This document shows, one piece after another, positions 1-5,262 of a stretch of DNA of 5,262 bases; within the stretch, counting starts at the first letter, position 1, and the number at the start of each line of letters is the position of its first letter. A program made the position numbers and the translations under genes. Origin of the DNA: Hyphomicrobiales bacterium (GTDB lineage Bacteria; Pseudomonadota; Alphaproteobacteria; Rhizobiales; Beijerinckiaceae); the NCBI GenBank assembly GCA_025363375.1, contig JANYDZ010000277.1:1-5262 (forward strand), given 5' to 3'. The notes under the pieces were generated by a model that was not told the origin of the DNA, ran no database searches, and saw nothing but the letters and a program-made list of their open reading frames with translations.

Positions 1-454
1 CGCGCCGCGCGCCGCGGAACTCGCCGCGCGGAAACAACTGCATCGCCACGTCGATGGCGCCGCTGATCGACGTGCCGCCGCCGAACAGCAGGCGCGGCAC
101 GCTCTCGATCTTGTCGGCTATGGCTTTCGCGCTCGCCTCGTCCTTCATGAGCATCCAGGGGATGACCTCGCGTTGCAGGCGTGGTCCAGTCCACTGGAAC
201 ATGGTCACGGCGATCGATTGAGTCAGGCCGGAGCGCACGGCGTTGAGAACCTGCGGGCTGCGAAAGGCGTTGATGTAGCCCCGCTTCTGCAACTCGAAAC
301 GATACTGGCTCACGCTGCCGGAGGCGTCGACCGCGAGTATGAGCTGCAAATCGACGTTGGCGTCCGCGCGCGCGGGCGCGGGAGCCAGCCCCGCCGTCAG
401 GGACGTGAAAGCCCCGGCGTTGAACATGCGTCTGGTTGTGCGAACCCGCGACAT
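1..454 (-). CDS. DUF1194 (von Willebrand factor A-like) exported protein, C-terminus cut by window edge
   Basis: This reading frame is open from an ATG at 454 to the left edge, giving 151 visible residues; DUF1194 proteins are usually somewhat over 200 residues, so the C-terminal part is missing. After the leader, the protein reads VDLQLILAVDASGSV, a vWA beta-strand with the metal-binding MIDAS motif D43-x-S45-x-S47, and later FGGGTSISGAID with T128 at the usual MIDAS threonine position. This pattern is typical of DUF1194, a family of unknown function. The N-terminus is a signal peptide: T7-R8-R9-M10-F11 resembles a twin-arginine motif, followed by a short apolar stretch and an A-x-A site near residues 28-30, so it is probably exported to the periplasm. 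The start is well fixed: a TAA lies in frame immediately before the ATG, and GAGG (463-460) sits 5 bases upstream. A second ATG at 427 would break the leader. It follows the SDR gene by 46 bases on the same strand and may be co-transcribed with it. The ligand is unknown. Confidence 0.88.
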   Translation of the reverse strand, partial: MSRVRTTRRMFNAGAFTSLTAGLAPAPARADANVDLQLILAVDASGSVSQYRFELQKRGYINAFRSPQVLNAVRSGLTQSIAVTMFQWTGPRLQREVIPWMLMKDEASAKAIADKIESVPRLLFGGGTSISGAIDVAMQLFPRGEFRGARR

Positions 455-500
455 TTAGGCCTCACTTTTCCTGGCTTGGGCCGGGTTCAAACATTGGCTT

Positions 501-1301
501 TCAATGCATCGCCTTGCCGCCGTCCACGTTGATCGTCTGTCCCGTCATGAAATCGCTCGCCTGCGTCGACAGGAACATGACCGCGCCCACGAGATCCTCG
601 GGAACCTGCGCCCGCTCGATGGCCCTGCCCTCGACGCGCGTCGCCAGATAATTGCCCGACGAACTTGCAACCTGCGTTTCGCTGAGCGTGGCGCCGGGGG
701 AAACGGAATTGACGGTGATGCCGTGCGGTCCCAACTCGCGCGACAAGGCGCGGGTAAAACCCACGACGCCCGCCTTGGACGTCGTGTAGTGCAGCCGCAG
801 GGGCGTGCCCTCCCAGACCCGGCTCGACGAGATATTGACGATCTTGCCGTATTTCCTGGCCTTCATGGCGGGAGCCACCGCCTGACAGCATAGGAACATG
901 CCGCGTAGATTGACATCCATCACCCGGTCCCATTCCTCGACGGGAATTTCCATCCAGTCGCGGCGCGGCAACACGCTCATGAGCGAGGCGTTGTTGATCA
1001 GTACGTCGATGACGCCGAATTTTTCCAACGCGGTTTTCGCCATGACTTCAACGGCGGCGGCGTCCGAAATATCGACGCGCAGGCCAATGGCCTCATATCC
1101 TTCCGCCGCGATTTCGCGCGCGACGGCCTCGGCGCCCTCGCCGTCGATGTCAGCGGCGACGACCTTGGCGCCGGCATGCGCGAATTCGCGCGCGTAAATC
1201 TTGCCGATCCCCTTGCCGCCGCCGGTTATGACGACGACTTTCCCGCGAAGGTCGAAACGCTCTTGCGCTGCATTCGAGATCGGTTTGCTTGCGGTCGCCA
1301 T
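501..1301 (-). CDS. SDR family NAD(P)-dependent oxidoreductase
   Basis: A 266-residue classical short-chain dehydrogenase/reductase, the usual length for the family, expected to be cytoplasmic. The Rossmann cofactor motif TGGGKGIG is at 26-33. D51 at the end of the second beta-strand (VAADI) suggests NAD(H) rather than NADP(H). The structural NNAS motif is at 103-106. The catalytic tetrad is N131, S159, Y172 and K176 (YTTSK), all present. The PG motif follows at 202-203, and the C-terminus ends in the conserved NVDGG region (258-262). It looks like an intact FabG-type alcohol or 3-oxoacyl reductase, but the substrate cannot be read from the sequence. The ATG at 1301 is chosen because AGGGGAGG (1317-1310) lies 8 bases upstream; an ATG at 1334 would add 11 residues with no such site and place the Shine-Dalgarno inside the gene. 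It lies 167 bases downstream of tadD and 46 bases upstream of the DUF1194 gene, all on one strand. No functional link to the pilus genes is evident. Confidence 0.95.
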   Translation of the reverse strand: MATASKPISNAAQERFDLRGKVVVITGGGKGIGKIYAREFAHAGAKVVAADIDGEGAEAVAREIAAEGYEAIGLRVDISDAAAVEVMAKTALEKFGVIDVLINNASLMSVLPRRDWMEIPVEEWDRVMDVNLRGMFLCCQAVAPAMKARKYGKIVNISSSRVWEGTPLRLHYTTSKAGVVGFTRALSRELGPHGITVNSVSPGATLSETQVASSSGNYLATRVEGRAIERAQVPEDLVGAVMFLSTQASDFMTGQTINVDGGKAMH

Positions 1302-1309
1302 GGCAAGGG

Positions 1310-1317
1310 CCTCCCCT
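1310..1317 (-). promoter_or_regulatory. Strong Shine-Dalgarno for the SDR gene
   Basis: On the minus strand AGGGGAGG stands 8 bases before the ATG at 1301, close to a full anti-16S match. It decides between the two in-frame ATG codons (1301 and 1334) in favour of the downstream one. It is the best ribosome binding site in the window; the tad genes have weaker ones. Confidence 0.8.
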
Positions 1318-1352
1318 GATCCGCAATAGATCAACGGGCATTCCCATGCAAT

Positions 1353-1367
1353 GGCGCCGCCGGCGCC
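1353..1367. repeat. GC-rich inverted repeat GGCGCC-GCC-GGCGCC
   Basis: Two copies of the self-complementary hexamer GGCGCC flank GCC, giving a possible 6-bp stem with a 3-base loop, or two adjacent palindromes. It lies 52 bases upstream of the SDR start codon. No T run follows it in either direction, so it is not a standard terminator. GGCGCC is frequent by chance in DNA of this composition, so any role as an operator or processing site is speculative. Confidence 0.3.
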
Positions 1368-1424
1368 GCTTCAATCCCGGGGGCGATGCGTTCGTCGACG
1401 CGCCTGTTCCGGCGCAGATCGCGT

Positions 1425-1450
1425 AAAAGCGCGTCGGTTTGCTCTCCGAC
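1425..1450 (-). terminator. Weak candidate terminator after tadD
   Basis: On the minus strand GTCGG and CCGAC (1450-1446 and 1437-1433) can pair around an 8-base loop, extended by one possible G-U pair. Four bases later there is a run of four T (1428-1425). The stem begins 18 bases past the tadD stop codon, where a terminator would be expected. The stem is short and the T run is brief and detached, so this is only a candidate; readthrough into the SDR gene is quite possible. Confidence 0.2.
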
Positions 1451-1468
1451 AACCGCGGGCGCTGGCCG

Positions 1469-1975
1469 TCAACCCCGCGCCGCCGCTTTCTCGTCGAGCG
1501 CGCGTAGATTGTTGCGCAGGAATTCGTTGTCCGGATCCAGCTTTTGCGCCGCCGCAAAGTCCTTGCGCGCGCGTGCAAGCTCGCCGCGCATCATGTAGGA
1601 ATAGCCGCGGTTGTTGAGCAGTTCGAAATTGACGCCGCTTTTGCGGACGACCTGGGCGTATTCCCGGTCGGCCAGATCGTACCTGCCGAGCTGATCGTGG
1701 GTCGCCGCGAGCCCCAACCACGCCTCCACGTCGTTGGAGGACTTTTCGATGGCGGCGCGGAAGTGCTTTTCCGCGAGTCCGAAATTACGGTTGTGAAAAT
1801 ACGCCTTGGCGCGCCCAAGATCGTCCGCCACATCCGGCACATTGGCGAGCGCGGACTCGACCCGCGCCTGCATGTCGGCTTCCGGCGCTTCCAGTCCAAA
1901 CGGCGATTGTCCGGCGCAGCCGGCAAGCGAACCGGAAATAAGCAACATCTTCAGGAAAGATGAGAACTTGACCAT
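1469..1975 (-). CDS. tadD: TadD, TPR-repeat lipoprotein of the Tad pilus system
   Basis: A 168-residue lipoprotein with tetratricopeptide repeats. The N-terminus is basic, then hydrophobic, and ends in the lipobox L17-A-G-C20; cleavage before C20 would leave a lipidated Cys followed by Ala, which fits outer-membrane retention (no Asp at +2). Three consecutive 34-residue TPR units follow at about 49-82, 83-116 and 117-150, with the usual small and aromatic positions (for example NNRGYSYMMRG and KLDPDN), then a partial helix to the end. In studied Tad systems TadD is a lipoprotein required for assembly, thought to act like a pilotin for the secretin; that role is known for the family and not shown here. 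The ATG at 1975 is chosen because it starts the signal peptide; the frame stays open upstream inside tadC, but that extension is tadC out of frame. The gap from the tadC stop is 8 bases, and the Shine-Dalgarno is weak (GTGAG overlapping that stop), suggesting translational coupling. Confidence 0.92.
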   Translation of the reverse strand: MVKFSSFLKMLLISGSLAGCAGQSPFGLEAPEADMQARVESALANVPDVADDLGRAKAYFHNRNFGLAEKHFRAAIEKSSNDVEAWLGLAATHDQLGRYDLADREYAQVVRKSGVNFELLNNRGYSYMMRGELARARKDFAAAQKLDPDNEFLRNNLRALDEKAAARG

Positions 1976-1983
1976 GGACGCAC

Positions 1984-2958
1984 TCACAGGTTGGCGCTGG
2001 AGAAACTGACGACCACCGGCAGCATCAGGACCACCAGCAAAACAGGGAACACGAAAAGGGTTAAGGGAACCACCAGTTTCGCGGGCAGCGCGTAGGCCTT
2101 TTCTTCGGCCTTCATCAGGCGTTTGTTGCGCATGTCGTCGCTGTAGGTGCGCAACGACTGGGTGAGGCTGGAGCCAAGCTCCTCCGATTGCTGCAACAGC
2201 GTGGAAAAAGAGGAGGCTTCGGCGATGCCGAGACGCACCGCCAGACTCTCTATGGCCTTGGCGAGAGGCTTGCCGCTGCGGATTTCGCGCGCGGTGAATT
2301 CCAGATTGCGGGCCAGAGAGGGAAAGGCCACGCCGATTTCGCGCGCGATGCGGTTGATCGCCGCTTCCATGCTGAGTCCAGCCTGAGCGCAAACCACCAT
2401 AAGGTCCATGAAGTCTGGAAAGCCGCCGGAGTGCTCCTGTTTGAGCTTGTCGATGCGCCGGTCGAGAACAATGGAGGGCGCGACAAAACCAAGGCCGAGG
2501 CCGACCAGCGCAAATATGGAAATCTCGGTCCAGCCCGATTCCGGGGCGACCGCCAGGGTCGCCAAAGTCGCGACGGCCGCGAACAACAACGCGCCGGCAA
2601 GCCGCATTCCGAAAAACCAGACCACCGCCCGCTTGTCGTAGTAACCGGCTTGAATCAGTTTCGTGCGCAGCACGCGCGTTTGCGATTGATCGCCCTGCCC
2701 CGCCGTCTCCGCGAGACCGCCGACGAAGCTTTCAAGCCTTTCCCTGGCGCCGCCCGCGGCCGGATTGGCGGCCTTGACCGGCGCATCGCCATCCTTCGCG
2801 TCCGCCGCCATGCGTCGTTGCACCGCGAGCCGGCTTTTAAGCAGGTGCGGCACGATCAACCCGATCGCCGAGGCGCCCAGCGCCAGCGCGACGACAAACA
2901 TCAGCGTGGAGTCGCTGTCGAAAATGTCGGCGATGGCCGCGAGAATATCGTCAATCAT
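1984..2958 (-). CDS. tadC: TadC, inner-membrane platform protein (type II secretion F domain)
   Basis: A 324-residue GspF/T2SSF-family membrane protein (CpaH in Caulobacter naming). Hydrophobic segments lie at about 19-41, 112-137, 144-165 and 292-318, the usual TadC layout. Between the third and fourth is the cytoplasmic T2SSF helical domain, about 180-290, beginning with FPDFMDLMVVCAQAGLSMEA and including the SFSTLLQQSEELGSSL region and the conserved basic stretch near MRNKRLMKAEEKA. The segment at about 50-95 is Ala/Gly-rich and probably a flexible cytoplasmic linker. With TadB it is expected to form the rotor-like platform that passes pilin subunits out of the membrane under the action of CpaF. 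The ATG at 2958 lies 4 bases after the tadB stop; AGG about 10 bases upstream, inside the end of tadB, is a weak ribosome site, so coupling to tadB translation is likely. Length and motifs look intact. Confidence 0.95.
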   Translation of the reverse strand: MIDDILAAIADIFDSDSTLMFVVALALGASAIGLIVPHLLKSRLAVQRRMAADAKDGDAPVKAANPAAGGARERLESFVGGLAETAGQGDQSQTRVLRTKLIQAGYYDKRAVVWFFGMRLAGALLFAAVATLATLAVAPESGWTEISIFALVGLGLGFVAPSIVLDRRIDKLKQEHSGGFPDFMDLMVVCAQAGLSMEAAINRIAREIGVAFPSLARNLEFTAREIRSGKPLAKAIESLAVRLGIAEASSFSTLLQQSEELGSSLTQSLRTYSDDMRNKRLMKAEEKAYALPAKLVVPLTLFVFPVLLVVLMLPVVVSFSSANL

Positions 2959-2962
2959 GGCG

Positions 2963-3928
2963 TCAGAACCTGAAGTTGATCATCTTGTGCATGACGAGAT
3001 TGCCGATCACCATCCACACCCCGGCGCTGGTCAAGCCCCAGAAAATCCAGGGATGGTTCCAGTTGGAGCCGTAGAAGTTCGGCGACAGCCAATTGATGAT
3101 GGCGAACAAAAATATCGGCACCGCCGACAGAATGATCGCGGAGATGCGGCCTTCCGCCGACAAGGCGCGTATTTTTCGCCGCATTTTGACGCGCATGCGC
3201 ACGACCGCCGTGAGATTGTCGAGAATCTCGGTGAGATTGCCGCCCGACGACGCCTGGATCGCCACCGACGTGACGAACAAAGGCAGATCCTCTTGCCCCA
3301 CGCGCTCAAGCATGTTGCGCATGGCCGTCTCGATGTCGAGGCCGAAGGTGATTTCATCCTCCGCCATGCCGAATTCGGTGCCGCAGGGATCGGCGAGTTC
3401 GCGCGCCGCCATCTTGATGGCGGCCGGAACAGGATGTCCGGCGCGCAGGCTGCGAACGATGATGTCGAGCGCTTCGGGGAATTGCTCGGTGAATTTATCC
3501 CGCCGTTTTTTGCGCGCCCGCGCTACGTAGAAGTAAGGCAGGACAACGCCCGCGCAGAGCGCCATGGCGAGCGCGGACCACAGATTGTAGCGCGACGCGG
3601 CGCCGATGAACGCGACCACGCCGATGGTCGATGCGATCACTCCCAGTTTCCACGGGCTGATGGAAAGGCCCGACTGCATCATCAGCCGGTTGAACCAGGA
3701 GGCGACCTTTTGCTGGGCGCCTATTCCGCCGAGCCCGCGGTCGCGACGCAGTTTCACAACGGCGGAGTGGCGGTCCGGCGTTTTGTCGAACTCCACCAGA
3801 CGGCGATTGATGTTCTTGCGATAGTTGGCCGCCGTGAACGTCAGGAGGTAGACGGCTTCGGCAACCGCCAGAACCGCGCCGACGAGGGCGATGTAGAAGA
3901 CGTAAAGGGGATCGATGTCTTCGAACAT
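2963..3928 (-). CDS. tadB: TadB, inner-membrane platform protein (type II secretion F domain)
   Basis: A 321-residue partner of TadC (CpaG in Caulobacter naming). It has an N-terminal membrane segment at about 10-32, a pair at about 95-112 and 117-135, and two at the C-terminus, about 262-280 and 294-314. The cytoplasmic T2SSF domain starts near 146 with the motif FTEQFPEALDIIVRSLRAGH, typical of TadB, and continues through the helical region with QASSGGNLTEILDNL (226-240). The basic strip ARARKKRRDK (137-145) just before it suits a cytoplasmic face. The ATG at 3928 is preferred because it opens the expected N-terminal helix, has AGGGG upstream, and follows the cpaF stop by 8 bases. The frame stays open far into cpaF (to about 4372), but the added residues are Arg/His-rich translation of cpaF in the wrong frame. 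Its job is inferred from the family: a membrane platform coupled to the CpaF ATPase. No damage is visible. Confidence 0.95.
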   Translation of the reverse strand: MFEDIDPLYVFYIALVGAVLAVAEAVYLLTFTAANYRKNINRRLVEFDKTPDRHSAVVKLRRDRGLGGIGAQQKVASWFNRLMMQSGLSISPWKLGVIASTIGVVAFIGAASRYNLWSALAMALCAGVVLPYFYVARARKKRRDKFTEQFPEALDIIVRSLRAGHPVPAAIKMAARELADPCGTEFGMAEDEITFGLDIETAMRNMLERVGQEDLPLFVTSVAIQASSGGNLTEILDNLTAVVRMRVKMRRKIRALSAEGRISAIILSAVPIFLFAIINWLSPNFYGSNWNHPWIFWGLTSAGVWMVIGNLVMHKMINFRF

Positions 3929-3936
3929 GCTCGCCC

Positions 3937-5262
3937 CTAAAGCGGTTTCGAGGGATCGAACATGCTTCCGGGCATGCTGTAACCCATCGCGACGAGGTCC
4001 TGCAGGAAGCGCGGACGAATGCCGGTGGCCATGTAGTGGCCGTGAATCTTGCCGTCGTCGTCGGTCTTGACCCGGACGAACTTGAAAATCTCCTGCATCT
4101 GCACGATGTCGCCTTCCATGCCGGTGATTTCGGCGATGGAGGTCACGCGCCGCGAACCATCCGACAGACGCTGCAACTGGATGATGACCCGGATGGCCGC
4201 CGCGATCTGTCCGCGAATGCTCGTTTGCGACATCGGCAATCCCGCCATGCCGATCATCTGTTCGAGGCGCGAGACGGCCTCGCGCGGCGTGTTGGCGTGG
4301 ATCGTCGCCATGGAGCCGTCGTGGCCGGTGTTCATGGCCTGCAACATGTCGAAGGCTTCCTCGCCGCGGCACTCGCCGAGGATGATGCGTTCGGGACGCA
4401 TGCGCAAAGCGTTCTTGACGAGTTCGCGCTGGCGGATTTCGCCCTTGCCCTCGACATTGGGCGGACGGGTTTCCATGCGCGCGACATGGCGCTGCTGCAA
4501 TTGCAATTCGGCCGCGTCCTCGATGGTGACGAGACGTTCCTTCTCGGAAATAAACGCCGAAAGCGCGTTGAGCATGGTCGTCTTGCCCGAGCCCGTGCCG
4601 CCCGACACGATCATGGTGACGCGCGCGGCGACCGCGGCGCCGAGAAGGTCGGCCATCTGTTGACGCAAGGCGCCGACTTCGACGAGCCTGTCGAGACCCA
4701 GCGGCTTTTTTGAAAATTTGCGGATTGAAACCAGCGGTCCGTCAACCGCGATGGGGCGCACCGCCACGTTGACGCGCGAGCCGTCCTTCAGGCGCGCGTC
4801 GCACAGCGGCTGCGATTCATCGACGCGGCGCCCGACCCCCGAAACGATCCGGTTGACGATGCGCATCAGATGGGCTTCGTCGGTGAAGCGGATGGCGACG
4901 GGCTCGAGCTGTCCCTTGCGTTCGACGAAGATATTGTCGTGCCCGTTGATAAGAATATCGGCGATGGTGGGGTCGCGCAGCAATGGTTCGATGGGGCCGA
5001 GGCCGATCATTTCGTCGATGATATCGGAGACGAAATCGGCGAGTTCCTGCCCCGTAAGCGCCAGGCGCTCCTTGACGATATATTGCGCGACGATCTCGTG
5101 AATTTGCGCGCGCGCTTCTTCAATCGGCATTTTTTCGAGCGCGCCGAGGTTGATGTCCTCAAGCAGCTGGTGATGCAGGCGCACCTTGGCGTCGAGCAAC
5201 TTCTGGCTGGTGAGCGTTGATCCGGCCGACGGCGCCGCCGGCGCGGGTCTTGGCCTGGGCGC
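3937..5262 (-). CDS. cpaF: CpaF/TadA, Tad pilus assembly ATPase, N-terminus beyond window edge
   Basis: The frame is open from the right edge to a TAG at 3937, giving 441 visible residues; the start codon is outside the window. The protein is a secretion-superfamily (VirB11/PilT-like) hexameric ATPase that powers Flp pilus assembly from the cytoplasmic face. Visible parts in order: an Ala/Pro-rich linker (1-17); a helical N-terminal domain with GLGPIEPLL and DILINGHDNIFVERKG (about 88-116); the Walker A motif GGTGSGKT at 221-228 (bases 4602-4579); the Asp-box VTIEDAAEL (245-253); the atypical Walker B region RIILGECRGEEA at 292-303; and the His-box region HDGSMATIHANTPREA (314-329). All key residues are present. 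A TTG at 5199 could be read as a start but has no Shine-Dalgarno, and in-frame coding continues upstream with the composition of a CpaF linker. It is the first gene seen of the cpaF-tadB-tadC-tadD unit; family precedent places cpaE/tadZ upstream. Confidence 0.97.
   Translation of the reverse strand, partial: APRPRPAPAAPSAGSTLTSQKLLDAKVRLHHQLLEDINLGALEKMPIEEARAQIHEIVAQYIVKERLALTGQELADFVSDIIDEMIGLGPIEPLLRDPTIADILINGHDNIFVERKGQLEPVAIRFTDEAHLMRIVNRIVSGVGRRVDESQPLCDARLKDGSRVNVAVRPIAVDGPLVSIRKFSKKPLGLDRLVEVGALRQQMADLLGAAVAARVTMIVSGGTGSGKTTMLNALSAFISEKERLVTIEDAAELQLQQRHVARMETRPPNVEGKGEIRQRELVKNALRMRPERIILGECRGEEAFDMLQAMNTGHDGSMATIHANTPREAVSRLEQMIGMAGLPMSQTSIRGQIAAAIRVIIQLQRLSDGSRRVTSIAEITGMEGDIVQMQEIFKFVRVKTDDDGKIHGHYMATGIRPRFLQDLVAMGYSMPGSMFDPSKPL

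Larger units (their letters stand above)
1302..1468. other. Intergenic spacer between tadD and the SDR gene
   Basis: This 167-base stretch is the only non-coding gap of note in the window. It contains a weak terminator-like hairpin just after tadD (1433-1450), the 8-base palindrome CGTCGACG (1393-1400), a perfect inverted repeat GGCGCC-GCC-GGCGCC (1353-1367), and the SDR Shine-Dalgarno at 1317-1310. Minus-strand and plus-strand frames run open across it, but they are continuations of shadow frames with no ribosome binding site and Arg/Ala-rich low-quality translations. I see no convincing sigma-70 promoter; a TTGCAT/TATTGC pair with a 17-base spacer (about 1352-1324) matches consensus only half way. 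It may mark the end of the tad transcription unit and a separate start for the SDR gene, but this is inference. Confidence 0.6.

Noticed and set aside
1..380. Runs of CG dinucleotides (such as 1-15 and 361-380) that could look like repeats
   Set aside because: They are in-frame Ala/Arg/Pro codons of the DUF1194 gene and reflect base composition, with no repeat unit of consistent length.
1324..1352. TTGCAT / TATTGC promoter-like pair upstream of the SDR gene
   Set aside because: Each box matches the sigma-70 consensus at only about three of six positions, which is expected by chance in a spacer of this size.
1150..1578. 142-codon minus-strand frame running through the tadD-SDR spacer
   Set aside because: It overlaps the ends of two real genes out of frame, is Arg-rich, and has no Shine-Dalgarno; it is not a credible small gene.
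1469..2392. Extended 307-residue version of TadD starting inside tadC
   Set aside because: The added N-terminal part is tadC translated in the wrong frame; the lipoprotein signal peptide at the ATG of 1975 fixes the true start.
2188..2973. 261-codon plus-strand open frame antisense to tadC
   Set aside because: Same cause: long antisense frames arise in high-GC DNA opposite genes with G/C at third positions; the product is Arg/Gly-rich and lacks a domain.
2765..3940. 391-codon plus-strand open frame antisense to tadB and the start of tadC
   Set aside because: It mirrors the codon bias of two well-supported membrane protein genes; its translation is rich in Arg, His, Asp and Gly with no recognisable domain, and it crosses a gene boundary without its own ribosome site.
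2963..4372. Extended 469-residue version of TadB starting inside cpaF
   Set aside because: The added part is Arg/His-rich out-of-frame cpaF; the ATG at 3928 has a ribosome site and begins the normal TadB N-terminus.
4036..4713. Two plus-strand open frames of over 200 codons antisense to cpaF
   Set aside because: They lie wholly opposite the strongly conserved ATPase domain and have no family resemblance or ribosome site.

Overview
The window is high-GC bacterial DNA (roughly 60% or a little more by eye). All recognisable genes lie on the minus strand, so transcription runs from the right edge to the left. Gene content and style fit an alphaproteobacterium, most likely of the Hyphomicrobiales: a CpaF/TadB/TadC/TadD block of the Tad (tight adherence, Flp pilus) system, followed by an SDR oxidoreductase and a DUF1194 von Willebrand factor A protein. 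The lineage is inferred from gene content; no rRNA or other marker is present.

Reading in the direction of transcription: 5262-3937 is the Tad ATPase CpaF/TadA, whose N-terminus lies beyond the right edge. 3928-2963 is the inner-membrane platform protein TadB, 2958-1984 is the second platform protein TadC, and 1975-1469 is the TPR lipoprotein TadD. The four genes are separated by only 8, 4 and 8 bases, so this is one tightly packed transcription unit with likely translational coupling. A 167-base gap (1302-1468) holds a weak terminator-like hairpin and a GC-rich inverted repeat. Next comes a classical SDR dehydrogenase (1301-501) with a strong Shine-Dalgarno sequence. After 46 bases a DUF1194 vWA protein begins (454-1) with a Tat-like signal peptide; its C-terminus is cut by the left edge.

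The four Tad proteins form the motor core of a pilus machine. CpaF hydrolyses ATP in the cytoplasm, TadB and TadC couple it to extrusion of Flp pilin in the inner membrane, and TadD is a lipoprotein needed for assembly of the outer parts. The SDR enzyme and the vWA protein are not known Tad components; their position downstream may be simple neighbourhood. The plus strand carries several long open frames, but all are mirror images of the minus-strand genes. I see no mobile element, CRISPR array, RNA gene or clearly novel system here. The points most worth a second look are the vWA protein with a Tat-like leader beside a pilus locus, and the spacer between tadD and the SDR gene.
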